The notes beneath the pieces are model-generated. The model was not told the DNA's origin, searched no databases, and saw only the letters and a program-made list of their open reading frames with translations. A stretch of 64,000 nucleotides of DNA from Pseudomonas fluorescens (GTDB lineage Bacteria > Pseudomonadota > Gammaproteobacteria > Pseudomonadales > Pseudomonadaceae), in assembly GCF_900215245.1 (NCBI RefSeq), contig NZ_LT907842.1, positions 1,550,001 through 1,614,000 on the forward strand. The letters run 5' to 3'. Position numbers and translations under genes: made by a program. Within the stretch, counting starts at the first letter, position 1, and every line of letters begins with the position of its first letter. Positions 9,767 to 18,615 of this stretch are shown here, in pieces.

Positions 9767-10519
9767 ATGACTGACACACCACTGACGCCCGCCGAGTTCG
9801 AGCACGCCTTACGGGCCAAAGGCGCCTTCTACCATATCCATCACCCATACCACGTGGCGATGTATGAAGGCCGCGCCACCCGCGAGCAGATCCAGGGCTG
9901 GGTTGCCAACCGTTTTTACTATCAGGTGAACATCCCCTTGAAGGATGCCGCCATCCTGGCCAATTGCCCGGACCGCGAAATCCGCCGCGAGTGGATCCAG
10001 CGCCTGCTCGACCACGACGGTGCCCCCGGTGAGGATGGCGGCATCGAAGCCTGGCTGCGTTTGGGTCAGGCGGTCGGCCTCGACCCGGACCAGCTGCGCT
10101 CCCAGGAGCTGGTGCTGCCCGGCGTGCGGTTTGCCGTGGACGCTTACGTCAACTTCGCCCGCCGCGCCAGCTGGCAAGAAGCCGCCAGCAGCTCGCTGAC
10201 CGAACTGTTCGCGCCGCAGATCCACCAGTCGCGCCTCGACAGCTGGCCGCAGCACTACCCCTGGATCGACCCTGCCGGTTATGAGTATTTCCGCACCCGC
10301 CTGGGCCAGGCCCGTCGCGACGTGGAGCACGGTTTGGCGATCACCTTGCAGCACTACACCACCCGCGAAGGCCAGGAGCGCATGCTGGAAATTCTCCAGT
10401 TCAAACTGGACATACTGTGGAGCATGCTGGATGCCATGAGCATGGCCTATGAACTGAACCGCCCGCCCTATCACAGCGTGACCGAGCAGCGGGTCTGGCA
10501 TAAAGGGATCACCCTATGA
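9767..10519 (+). CDS. pqqC: PqqC, pyrroloquinoline-quinone synthase
   Basis: PqqC catalyses the last step of PQQ synthesis, ring closure and eight-electron oxidation of the intermediate by O2 without a bound cofactor. The 250-residue all-helical protein (TenA/heme-oxygenase-like fold) shows conserved segments such as [36 protein letters not shown] and [27 protein letters not shown]. The ATG has TAGGAG upstream. Its end overlaps pqqD by 4 nt (ATGA), which indicates translational coupling. Confidence 0.98.
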   Translation: MTDTPLTPAEFEHALRAKGAFYHIHHPYHVAMYEGRATREQIQGWVANRFYYQVNIPLKDAAILANCPDREIRREWIQRLLDHDGAPGEDGGIEAWLRLGQAVGLDPDQLRSQELVLPGVRFAVDAYVNFARRASWQEAASSSLTELFAPQIHQSRLDSWPQHYPWIDPAGYEYFRTRLGQARRDVEHGLAITLQHYTTREGQERMLEILQFKLDILWSMLDAMSMAYELNRPPYHSVTEQRVWHKGITL

Positions 10520-10791
10520 GCTTTGATCGCAGCAAAACACCGACGTGGCGCCAGGGCTACCGCTACCAGTACGAGCCAGCGCAAAAAGGCCACGTGTTGC
10601 TCTACCCCGAAGGCATGATCAAGCTCAACGACAGCGCCGCGTTGATCGGTGGCTTGATCGACGGCGAGCGCGACGTAGCGGCCATCATCGCCGAACTGGA
10701 TAAACAATTCCCTGGCGTGCCTGAGCTCGGTAAAGACATCGAGGATTTCATGGAGGTCGCCCGTGCTGAGCACTGGATTACCCTTGCCTGA
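10516..10791 (+). CDS. pqqD: PqqD, PqqA-binding chaperone
   Basis: The 91-residue RiPP-recognition-element protein presents PqqA to the radical SAM enzyme PqqE. It begins [39 protein letters not shown], matching the family, with the expected winged-helix length. It overlaps pqqC by 4 nt and pqqE by 29 nt, so the three are tightly coupled. Confidence 0.97.
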   Translation: MSFDRSKTPTWRQGYRYQYEPAQKGHVLLYPEGMIKLNDSAALIGGLIDGERDVAAIIAELDKQFPGVPELGKDIEDFMEVARAEHWITLA

Positions 10792-11914
10792 AAAACCGCC
10801 CGTTGGCCTGCCGCTGTGGCTGCTCGCCGAGCTGACCTACCGCTGCCCGCTACAGTGCCCGTATTGCTCCAATCCACTGGATTTTGCCGAGCAAGGCAAG
10901 GAGCTGAGCACTGAGCAGTGGATCAAGGTATTTCGCGAAGCCCGGGAGATGGGTGCTGCGCAATTGGGCTTTTCCGGCGGTGAACCGCTGGTGCGCCAGG
11001 ACCTTGCCGAGCTGATCGCCGAGGCGCGCAAGCTGGGCTTCTACACCAACCTCATCACCTCCGGGATTGGCCTCACTGAACAGAAGATCAGTGACTTCAA
11101 GAAAGCCGGCCTGGACCATATCCAGATCAGCTTCCAAGCCAGTGATGAACAGGTGAACAACTTGCTCGCAGGCTCGAAAAAAGCTTTCGCGCAAAAACTC
11201 GAAATGGCCCGTGCGGTGAAAGCGCATGGCTATCCGATGGTGCTGAACTTCGTCACCCATCGGCACAATATCGATAAAATCGACCGCATCATCGAGCTGT
11301 GCATCGCACTGGAAGCAGACTTCGTCGAACTCGCCACCTGCCAGTTCTATGGCTGGGCGCAGCTCAATCGTGTGGGGTTGCTGCCGACCAAAGAACAGCT
11401 GGTGCGCGCCGAACGCATCACCAACGAGTACCGCGCCAAGCTGGAAGCCGAAGGCCATCCATGCAAGCTGATTTTCGTCACACCCGATTATTACGAGGAA
11501 CGCCCAAAAGCCTGCATGAATGGCTGGGGGAGTATTTTTCTGACGGTAACGCCGGACGGCACTGCCCTGCCCTGCCACGGTGCCCGACAGATGCCGGTGC
11601 AATTTCCCAATGTGCGTGACCACAGCATGCAGCACATCTGGTACGACTCGTTTGGCTTCAACCGCTTTCGCGGCTACGACTGGATGCCCGAGCCTTGCCG
11701 CTCATGCGATGAAAAAGAAAAGGACTTTGGCGGCTGCCGTTGCCAGGCCTTCATGCTCACGGGCGACGCGAGCAATGCCGACCCGGTGTGCAGCAAGTCC
11801 GAGCAGCACGGCATCATCCTGCAAGCGCGGGAAGAGGCCGAACACGCCACCCAGACCATTGAGCAACTGGCCTTTCGCAATGAGCGCAACTCACGGCTCA
11901 TCGCAAAAGGCTGA
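10763..11914 (+). CDS. pqqE: PqqE, radical SAM enzyme of PQQ biosynthesis
   Basis: PqqE forms the carbon-carbon bond between Glu and Tyr of PqqA. The 383-residue protein has the radical SAM CxxxCxxC motif at Cys28, Cys32 and Cys35 ([10 protein letters not shown]) and a SPASM-type C-terminal cysteine cluster ([29 protein letters not shown]) for auxiliary Fe-S clusters. The start is GTG at 10763, 6 nt after a GGAGG, inside the 3' end of pqqD. The stop lies 5 nt from the end of the convergent pmp3-like gene, with no terminator visible between them. Confidence 0.98.
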   Translation: MLSTGLPLPEKPPVGLPLWLLAELTYRCPLQCPYCSNPLDFAEQGKELSTEQWIKVFREAREMGAAQLGFSGGEPLVRQDLAELIAEARKLGFYTNLITSGIGLTEQKISDFKKAGLDHIQISFQASDEQVNNLLAGSKKAFAQKLEMARAVKAHGYPMVLNFVTHRHNIDKIDRIIELCIALEADFVELATCQFYGWAQLNRVGLLPTKEQLVRAERITNEYRAKLEAEGHPCKLIFVTPDYYEERPKACMNGWGSIFLTVTPDGTALPCHGARQMPVQFPNVRDHSMQHIWYDSFGFNRFRGYDWMPEPCRSCDEKEKDFGGCRCQAFMLTGDASNADPVCSKSEQHGIILQAREEAEHATQTIEQLAFRNERNSRLIAKG

Positions 11915-11919
11915 CGGCT

Positions 11920-12078
11920 TCAGCGTTTGGCGATGATGTACACCGCGTGAATGATGCCCGGGAAATAACCGCACAGGGTCAGCAGGATGTTCAACCAGAA
12001 CGCGCCGGCGAAACCCACTTGCAGGAACACACCCAGTGGCGGCAGCAGAATGGCGATGATGATGCGAATGATGTCCAT
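11920..12078 (-). CDS. YqaE/Pmp3 family small membrane protein
   Basis: The 52-residue product is almost entirely two hydrophobic segments (MDIIRIIIAILLPPLGVFLQVGF and the segment through LLTLCGYFPGIIHAVYIIAK) joined by a short loop, the pattern of Pmp3/UPF0057 proteins. Family members affect membrane potential and salt or cold tolerance in yeast and plants; the bacterial role is unclear. A GGAG precedes the ATG at 12078. It is convergent with pqqE and not obviously part of PQQ synthesis. Confidence 0.9.
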   Translation of the reverse strand: MDIIRIIIAILLPPLGVFLQVGFAGAFWLNILLTLCGYFPGIIHAVYIIAKR

Positions 12079-12186
12079 GGGTCAGCTCCAAAAAGTCGGC
12101 TCGTGTGAGCCGTGTAGCTAATCGACCTTGGCCGTTCGTGAGGGTTCAGTGGAATCTGGCATTGGGCCATCCCACAGTGAGCAGAC

Positions 12187-12225
12187 AAAAAAACGCCCCC
12201 AGCCAAAAGAATCAGGCTGGAGGCG
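12187..12225 (-). terminator. Terminator of the class III aminotransferase gene
   Basis: On the minus strand, a stem between 12215–12225 and 12194–12204 (one mismatch) is followed by seven T residues. It starts about 35 nt after the aminotransferase stop codon. The remaining bases of 12079–12259 show no gene. Confidence 0.8.
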
Positions 12226-12259
12226 CCGCGTATGCCGCGAGACGGTTCTGGAAGGAGGG

Positions 12260-13519
12260 TTAAACGGCGATGCCCTTGCGGCATTGCAGTTGCGCGGTGC
12301 GCACGCGCGCGAAGGCACGGGCCAGGCGCAGGAGCATTTCGTCGATGTGGTTTTTGCTGACCGTGAGCGCCGGAGTAAAGCGCAGGCAGTCAGGTTGCGG
12401 GGCATTAAGGATCAGGCCTTCGTGCAAAGCGGCTTTTACCACGGCATCAGCGCAATCGTCCGATAACGTCAGGCCCCACATCAGGCCATGGCCGCGTAAT
12501 TGGCCGTGGTCGTATCGATAGGCCAACCGGGCGAGGCCTTCGCCGAGGTACAGGCCGGATTCACGGACGTGTTGCAGAAAGCCGTCCGCCAGCACCGATT
12601 CGAGTACCGCCACCCCGGCCGAGGCCATCAACGCATTGCCGTGATGGGTGCCGGCCATCTCGCCCGCTTCGAAGCAACACGCCTTGCCACGCGCCAGCAG
12701 TGCTGCCAACGGCACGCCGCCGCCGAGGCCTTTGCCCAGGGTGACGATGTCGGCGCGCACGCCGTACTGCTGTTCGGCAAGCAAGGTGCCGCAACGCCCG
12801 ATACCGGTGTGCACTTCGTCGAGGATCAGCAGGATGCCCAACTCGCGGCACAGGCGTTCAACACCCTTGAGGTAATGTTCCGAGGCGGGGATTACGCCGG
12901 CTTCGCCCTGGATCGGCTCCAGCATGATGGCGACGGTCTGCGCGTCCACCGCCGCATGCAGGGCGGGCAAATCGTTAAAGGGCACATGGCTGAAGCCCGG
13001 CAACAGCGGTTCAAATCGGCTCGTACCCGCGCTGGCCGAAGCCGCCATCGCCGCAAAACTACCGCCATGGCAACCGGTGCTCGCACTGATGATGCGATAC
13101 GCGCCGCCGCGATGCAGTTGCCCCCATTTGCGTGCCAGCTTGATCGCAGCTTCACAGGCTTCCGCGCCACTGTTGAGCAGGTAACCCTGATCGCTGCCGG
13201 TGTGCTGGCACAGCCGGTCGACGAGGTTCAGTTGGGCGCGGTTGTGCAGGCCGCTGCCCGGGTTGATCAGCGCCTGAGCCTGATCGGCCAGGGCGTTGAT
13301 CAATACCCGTGGGCTGTGGCCGAGGCTGTTGGCGGCGCTGCCCTGGCTGAAATCCAGGTAGGCTCGGTCGTCGCTGTCCCAGAGCCAGGAGCCCTGGCCA
13401 CGCACGAAAACCTGCGCAGGCCTGGCCACCGTCGGCATCAAGGATTCACTGGGCAATTCATGCGGCGCGTCCAGGATCAAATCATCCAGGCTCGGCGCAG
13501 GGCGACGAAACAGATTCAC
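12260..13519 (-). CDS. Class III PLP-dependent aminotransferase (acetylornithine aminotransferase-like)
   Basis: The 419-residue protein is a fold-type I, subgroup III aminotransferase. It contains the PLP-contacting SGAEACEAAIKLARKWG, the aspartate motif LILDEVHTGIGRCG, and the Schiff-base lysine in TLGKGLGGGVP. It resembles ArgD/AstC enzymes, but nothing adjacent belongs to arginine synthesis or degradation, so the amino donor is unknown. I recall a similar gene beside pqq genes in other pseudomonads. It is transcribed divergently from the LysR gene at 13729, its likely regulator. Confidence 0.85.
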   Translation of the reverse strand: MNLFRRPAPSLDDLILDAPHELPSESLMPTVARPAQVFVRGQGSWLWDSDDRAYLDFSQGSAANSLGHSPRVLINALADQAQALINPGSGLHNRAQLNLVDRLCQHTGSDQGYLLNSGAEACEAAIKLARKWGQLHRGGAYRIISASTGCHGGSFAAMAASASAGTSRFEPLLPGFSHVPFNDLPALHAAVDAQTVAIMLEPIQGEAGVIPASEHYLKGVERLCRELGILLILDEVHTGIGRCGTLLAEQQYGVRADIVTLGKGLGGGVPLAALLARGKACCFEAGEMAGTHHGNALMASAGVAVLESVLADGFLQHVRESGLYLGEGLARLAYRYDHGQLRGHGLMWGLTLSDDCADAVVKAALHEGLILNAPQPDCLRFTPALTVSKNHIDEMLLRLARAFARVRTAQLQCRKGIAV

Positions 13520-13728
13520 AACTCACCCCCGATGGCAACCCGACGTTGGTCTGCGTTACGTGCAAACACTGCCTGAAGGTTTTTTGCCTTGCCTATGTAA
13601 ACGCTATCAAGATAAACGTTGTTCATTGCCCGATCCGGCCCTGTAAGCCCTGCGAATAGGCGCTAGACTAGGCGTCTCAAGGGCCAGCGGCCATTTCGAT
13701 TTTCCAGCTTTTTCGATAAGTAAGTCTT

Positions 13729-14628
13729 ATGGATTTCAAGCAACTGCGTTATTTCGTCGCGGTGTATGAGGAAGGCCACGTCGGCCGTGCCGCGGAGCGA
13801 CTTTCGATCTCGCAACCGGCGCTGTCGCAACAGATTCGCCAACTGGAGCAGAACCTGGATGTGAGCCTGTTCGAGCGCAGCAGCAAGCGCCTCTTACCCA
13901 CGCTGGCGGCGCATACCTTGTACAACCATGCGTTGCCTTTGATTGATGGCATGCAGCACGCCGTCGAAGCCCTGCGCAACTTCAAGGGCCAGGCGATGCG
14001 CACCTTGGCCATTGGCGTACTGCAAACCGTGCACACCAGCCTGGTCCCGCAAATGCTGGAGCGCGTGCGCAAGGCCCAGCCGCATTTGGTGGTGCAGATT
14101 TACGAATTGACCGGGCTGGAAATCGAACGCCGGTTGCTTAACGGCTCGCTGGACATCGGCATCAGCTACTTGCCGCCGCGCCAGCCAGGGCTGCATGGCG
14201 TGCTGTTGTATGAAGATGAGTTGAAGGTGGTCATCCCCGAAGACCATCCGCTACGGGCGTTCAAAAAAGTCTCGCTGAAACAGGCGGCCGAGTTGCCGAT
14301 GTTGTTGCTGGGGGAGGAGTTCCAGGTGCGGCAGATCTGGCAAGGCCAGCTATCCAACCTTGGGCGACGACCGCAGGTGCAAGCGGAATTGAATACCATG
14401 GTGGGGATTCTCGACAGCCTGCCCCATACCAAACTTGCCACCGTATTGCCGGGGCGCTCCCAGGATGAACACAACAGCAAAGCATTGTTGTGGAAACCCT
14501 TGAGTGAACCGCGGGTGCCGCTGAAAGTGGGGTTGGTGTGCCGCGACGTACAGCGCCAGCAAGCGACCGTAGCGCTGTTGCGCACGCTGCTGGAGGACGT
14601 GATGAATGCCCCTCAGGCGCCGGCCTGA
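13729..14628 (+). CDS. LysR family transcriptional regulator
   Basis: The 299-residue protein has an N-terminal LysR winged helix-turn-helix (MDFKQLRYFVAVYEEGHVGRAAERLSISQPALSQQIRQLE) and a C-terminal co-inducer-binding domain. It is divergent from the aminotransferase gene with a 209-nt spacer, the usual arrangement for a LysR regulator and its target. The spacer contains a short inverted repeat, TATC-AA-GATA (13605–13614), a weak operator candidate. The inducer cannot be deduced. Confidence 0.93.
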   Translation: MDFKQLRYFVAVYEEGHVGRAAERLSISQPALSQQIRQLEQNLDVSLFERSSKRLLPTLAAHTLYNHALPLIDGMQHAVEALRNFKGQAMRTLAIGVLQTVHTSLVPQMLERVRKAQPHLVVQIYELTGLEIERRLLNGSLDIGISYLPPRQPGLHGVLLYEDELKVVIPEDHPLRAFKKVSLKQAAELPMLLLGEEFQVRQIWQGQLSNLGRRPQVQAELNTMVGILDSLPHTKLATVLPGRSQDEHNSKALLWKPLSEPRVPLKVGLVCRDVQRQQATVALLRTLLEDVMNAPQAPA

Positions 14629-14641
14629 CTTTTTCGCGGGC

Positions 14642-14670
14642 AAAAGAAAACCCCGCCGAAGCGGGGCTTT
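14642..14670. terminator. Hairpin terminator between convergent lysR and acyl-CoA dehydrogenase genes
   Basis: CCCCGC-CGAA-GCGGGG (14651–14666) is flanked by AAAA on the left and CTTT on the right. On the minus strand it is followed by TTTTCTTTT, so it works best for the acyl-CoA dehydrogenase transcript and less well for lysR. I see no gene in 14671–14854. Confidence 0.7.
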
Positions 14671-14854
14671 GCAGACTGTTTCCCTGACATCCATTTCACT
14701 CCGCCGTCCTGGCAGAATCCTACGTGTCCGTGTTGTTGCTTTGCGCTTCCTGCGCGACGTCCATGTGAAGTAGATTATCCGTGGATCCAATTTGGCGATA
14801 GAGGACGAATAGCAGCACGTCATGTAAGAGAATGCTTACACGCCCTCCAAGCCC

Positions 14855-16633
14855 TTAAAACAGTGCCTCATCCAGCAAAAACAGTGATTCACTGCCCGCT
14901 TTAACCGACGCACTCAGCGAATGAATACGTGGCAGCAGACGGGCAAAGTAGAAGCGTGCGGTGCCCAGCTTGCTGGCGTAGAAGTCTTCTTCAGACTCCT
15001 TACCCCACGCCGCCTTGGCCATGCGCGCCCACATGTAGGCGTAAGCCATATAGCCGAAGGCATGCAGGTACTCCACCGAAGCCGCGCCGATTTCATTCGG
15101 GTTGGTCTTGGCGCGGTCCAACACCCAGGCCGTCAGCTCATCCAGGTTATCCACCGCCGCGCTGAGCGGTCGGGTGAATTCGCTCAGCTCGGCGTCTGCC
15201 GAGGCGATGAACTGGCGGATTTCGTCGGCGAACACGTTATAAAACGCACCGCCGCTGCCGACGATCTTGCGCCCCATCAAGTCCAGCGCCTGAATGCCGT
15301 TGGTGCCTTCGTAGATCTGGGTGATGCGCACGTCACGCACCAGTTGCTCCTGGCCCCACTCACGAATGTAGCCGTGGCCGCCAAACACCTGCTGGCCGAG
15401 CACAGTGGTTTCCAGCCCGAGGTCGGTGAGGAAGGCCTTGGCGACTGGCGTCAGCAACGCCACCAGGTTGTCGGCGCGCTCACGGGCGGCGGCATCTTCG
15501 CTGAACTTGGCGATGTCCAACTGTGTGGCCACATAGGTGGAGAACGCACGGCCGCCTTCGTTCGAAGCCTTCATGGTCAGCAGCATGCGGCGCACGTCGG
15601 GGTGCACGATGATCGGGTCAGCCACTTTATCCTTGGCCTTGGCGCCGGTCGGCGAACGGCTTTGCAGGCGGTCGCGCGCATATTCAATCGCGTTCTGGTA
15701 GGAACGTTCGCCGGATGCCAAGCCTTGGATACCCACCCCCAAACGCTCGTAGTTCATCATGGTGAACATCGCCGCCAACCCACGGTTGGGCTCACCCACC
15801 AGGTAACCCACCGCTGCGTCGAAGTTCATCACGCAGGTGGCAGACGCCTGGATACCCATTTTGTGTTCGATCGAGCCGCAGGTGACCGGGTTACGCGCGC
15901 CCAGGCTGCCGTCGGCGTTGACCATGAACTTCGGCACCAGAAACAGCGAGATGCCCTTGGGGCCCGCCGGCGCATCCGGCAGCTTGGCCAGCACCAGGTG
16001 GATAATGTTTTCGGTCAGGTCGTGTTCGCCACCGGTGATAAAGATCTTGGTGCCGCTGATCGTGTAGGAACCGTCCGCCTGAGGCTCAGCTTTGGTGCGG
16101 ATCATGCCCAGGTCAGTCCCGGCATGGGCTTCCGTCAGGCACATGGAACCGGACCACTCACCCGAGTACATCTTCGGCAGGTAGGTCGCCTTGAGCGCTT
16201 CGCTGGCATGGGTGTTGATCGACACGCAGGCGCCGGACGTCAGCATCGGGTACAGGCCAAACGCCAGGCTCGACGAGTTAATCATCTCTTCAACCTGGGC
16301 CGAGACAGCTTTGGGCATGCCCATACCGCCGAACACCGGATCGCCGCCAACACCCACCCAACCGCCTTCGGCGTAGGTTTTGTACGCTGCAGGGAAACCC
16401 TCCGGCGTGCTGACCACGCTGTCGGCCCAGCGGCAGCCTTGCTCATCGCCGTTGCGGCTCAGGGGCGCGATGGATTTAGCGGTAACCTTGCCCGCTTCCT
16501 CAAGGATCGCCTCAACGGTTTCGGCATCCACGGTGTCTGCCAATGCCGGCAATTGGGCCCAAGTATCAGCGACCTCAAACACTTCGTTGAGGACGAAGCG
16601 CATATCACGCAGCGGCGCTTTGTAATCAGCCAT
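14855..16633 (-). CDS. Acyl-CoA dehydrogenase, long form with extra C-terminal domain
   Basis: This 592-residue flavoprotein should catalyse alpha,beta-dehydrogenation of an acyl-CoA. It starts with the characteristic short N-terminal segment [19 protein letters not shown], then shows the FAD-binding MCLTEAHAGTDLG, the central TKIFITGGEHDL, and the IYEGTNGIQALDLMGRK region carrying the catalytic glutamate. A roughly 120-residue C-terminal extension is typical of the DmdC-like/FadE group. It is one of three related genes here (14855, 16756 and 20111). The chain length of the substrate is not evident. Probable role: beta-oxidation of fatty acids or of methylthio- or aryl-acyl-CoAs. Confidence 0.92.
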   Translation of the reverse strand: MADYKAPLRDMRFVLNEVFEVADTWAQLPALADTVDAETVEAILEEAGKVTAKSIAPLSRNGDEQGCRWADSVVSTPEGFPAAYKTYAEGGWVGVGGDPVFGGMGMPKAVSAQVEEMINSSSLAFGLYPMLTSGACVSINTHASEALKATYLPKMYSGEWSGSMCLTEAHAGTDLGMIRTKAEPQADGSYTISGTKIFITGGEHDLTENIIHLVLAKLPDAPAGPKGISLFLVPKFMVNADGSLGARNPVTCGSIEHKMGIQASATCVMNFDAAVGYLVGEPNRGLAAMFTMMNYERLGVGIQGLASGERSYQNAIEYARDRLQSRSPTGAKAKDKVADPIIVHPDVRRMLLTMKASNEGGRAFSTYVATQLDIAKFSEDAAARERADNLVALLTPVAKAFLTDLGLETTVLGQQVFGGHGYIREWGQEQLVRDVRITQIYEGTNGIQALDLMGRKIVGSGGAFYNVFADEIRQFIASADAELSEFTRPLSAAVDNLDELTAWVLDRAKTNPNEIGAASVEYLHAFGYMAYAYMWARMAKAAWGKESEEDFYASKLGTARFYFARLLPRIHSLSASVKAGSESLFLLDEALF

Positions 16634-16755
16634 GGCAAACCTCGTGAGAACATGAAAAGTGATTCGATAGGATCGGTTTTACAGACTCCGAGTGTACCCG
16701 AACAACTTTTCAGACACATAGGGTCCACTTGTGACTGATTGGTATTTTTTAGTCA

Positions 16756-18525
16756 CTACAAGCCAAACGCTTCAGCCGGCAAGCTCATCAGGCAGTCACT
16801 GCCCGCTTCCACTGCCGCTTGGTGCATCGTTGTGCGCGGCAGCAAACGCTTGAAGTAGAAGTCGCACGTCGCCAGCTTGGCGTTGGCAAACTCGGTGTCG
16901 TCGAGTGCCTGGGCGGTGATCGCCATACGCAACCACAGGTAACCAAGGATGATGTAGCCGCTGTACATCAAGTAATCCACCGCCGCTGCGCCCACTTCAT
17001 CCGGGTTTTTCATCGCCGCCATCCCCACCTTGACGGTCAACTCGCCCCACTGCTGATTCAGCTGATTAAGCTGCTCCACATGGGCCTTGAGCTGCGGATG
17101 CTCGGCATTCGCCGCACAGAACTTATGCACAAGCTTGGTAAACCCGCGCAGCAGCTTGCCCTGGCTACCCAGCACCTTGCGCCCCAGCAGGTCGAGGGCC
17201 TGGATGCCGTTGGTGCCTTCATAGATCGGCGCAATCCGGCAATCGCGCACCAACTGCTCCATGCCCCATTCGCGAATGTAGCCATGGCCGCCAAATACCT
17301 GCATGCCGTGGTTGGTCACTTCCAGCCCGGTTTCGGTCATAAAGGCTTTGCAGATCGGCGTGAGGAACGCCAGCAGGTCTTCAGCTTCCTGGCGTTGCGT
17401 GGCGTCACTGCTCAGGTGCGCCGTATCAAGTAATTGTGCAGTGAAATAGGTCAGCGCCCGGTTGCCCTCATTGAAGGCTTTCATGGTCAGCAACATACGG
17501 CGCACATCGGCGTGCACGATGATCGGGTCGGCGGCTTTGTCCGGGGCTTTGGCGCCGGTCAGCGAACGCATTTGCAGGCGGTCGTTAGCGTACTTGACCG
17601 CGCCCTGAAAACTCGTCTCGCCATTGCACAGGCCCTGCATGCCCGTGCCCAAGCGGGCGTGGTTCATCATCGTGAACATGCAGTTGAGGCCTTTGTTCGC
17701 CTCGCCGATCAGGAAGCCTTTGGCGCCGTCGAAGTTCAGCACGCACGTCGCCGAAGCCTTGATGCCCATCTTGTGCTCGATTGAGCCGCAGTGCACCGCG
17801 TTGCGCTCGCCCGAATCCGCGTGGAACTTGGGCACGATAAACAAGGAGATGCCTTTGGTGCCTGCCGGCGCATCCGGCAACTTGGCCAGGACCAGATGGA
17901 TGATATTGGCGCTCAGGTCATGCTCGCCGGCCGAGATGAAGATCTTGCTGCCGGTGACCGCGTAACTGCCATCCGCCTGAGGCACGGCGCGGGTCTTGAT
18001 CAGCCCCAGGTCGGTGCCGCAGTGGGCTTCGGTCAGGCACATGGTGCCGGTCCATTCACCGGCGGTGAGTTTGTTCAGGAAGGTGGCTTTCTGTTCTGCG
18101 GTGCCGTGGGCATGGATCGCCGACATCGCGCCGTGCGTGAGCCCCGGGTACATGCCCCACGAGGTGTTGCTGGAACCGATCATTTCGCTCAGCACCAGGC
18201 CCAATGAATGCGGCAAACCCTGACCGCCGTAGGCCGGGTCCGCCGCCACGCCGTGCCAGCCGCCTTCCACGTACTGGGCAAAGGCTTGCTTGAAGCCCTT
18301 GGGCGTGGTGACCACGCCATTATCGAAATGGCAGCCCTCTTCATCACCATTGCGATTGAGCGGGGCGAGCACGTTCTCGCAGAATTTGGCGCCTTCCTCA
18401 AGGATCGCACTGACCATGTCCGGGCTGGCGTCGGTAGCGCCCAAGGCAGCGTAATGGCCGTGGAAATCAAACACGTTGTCGATCAGAAAGCGCATGTCGC
18501 GCAGGGGAGCTTTGTACTCAGGCAT
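16756..18525 (-). CDS. Acyl-CoA dehydrogenase, long form (second paralogue)
   Basis: The 589-residue paralogue of the neighbouring enzyme shares the N-terminal [48 protein letters not shown] and [17 protein letters not shown]. It is closer to the copy at 20111 (shared MCLTExHCGTDLG) than to that at 14855. The ATG at 18525 has GGAGA 7 nt upstream; the in-frame ORF extends to 18582, but those 19 residues are not conserved. The 122-nt gap to the next gene holds a short imperfect inverted repeat after the stop and no T-run. Confidence 0.92.
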   Translation of the reverse strand: MPEYKAPLRDMRFLIDNVFDFHGHYAALGATDASPDMVSAILEEGAKFCENVLAPLNRNGDEEGCHFDNGVVTTPKGFKQAFAQYVEGGWHGVAADPAYGGQGLPHSLGLVLSEMIGSSNTSWGMYPGLTHGAMSAIHAHGTAEQKATFLNKLTAGEWTGTMCLTEAHCGTDLGLIKTRAVPQADGSYAVTGSKIFISAGEHDLSANIIHLVLAKLPDAPAGTKGISLFIVPKFHADSGERNAVHCGSIEHKMGIKASATCVLNFDGAKGFLIGEANKGLNCMFTMMNHARLGTGMQGLCNGETSFQGAVKYANDRLQMRSLTGAKAPDKAADPIIVHADVRRMLLTMKAFNEGNRALTYFTAQLLDTAHLSSDATQRQEAEDLLAFLTPICKAFMTETGLEVTNHGMQVFGGHGYIREWGMEQLVRDCRIAPIYEGTNGIQALDLLGRKVLGSQGKLLRGFTKLVHKFCAANAEHPQLKAHVEQLNQLNQQWGELTVKVGMAAMKNPDEVGAAAVDYLMYSGYIILGYLWLRMAITAQALDDTEFANAKLATCDFYFKRLLPRTTMHQAAVEAGSDCLMSLPAEAFGL

Positions 18526-18615
18526 GGCGATGTCTCCGGCAGCAGATGGTTTCAACCTACTGCCGGCCACGACCGCAAACAATCACTGTAGAACCGCTGA
18601 ATACACCACCATCAC

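Noticed and set aside
14350..14823. 157-codon minus-strand ORF starting beyond the lysR terminator
   Set aside because: It runs through the terminator hairpin and antisense to lysR; composition is unlike a protein and there is no ribosome site.
14921..16738. 605-codon plus-strand ORF opposite the acyl-CoA dehydrogenase
   Set aside because: Antisense shadow, with His/Gln/Arg-rich low-complexity product. The same applies to 4138–5379, 20183–21706, 28926–30743, 34542–36290, 55161–56849 and 58430–59887.
16734..16760. Terminator for the second acyl-CoA dehydrogenase (inverted repeat GTGACT/AGTCAC)
   Set aside because: The arms are short, the loop is long, and no T-run follows on the minus strand.
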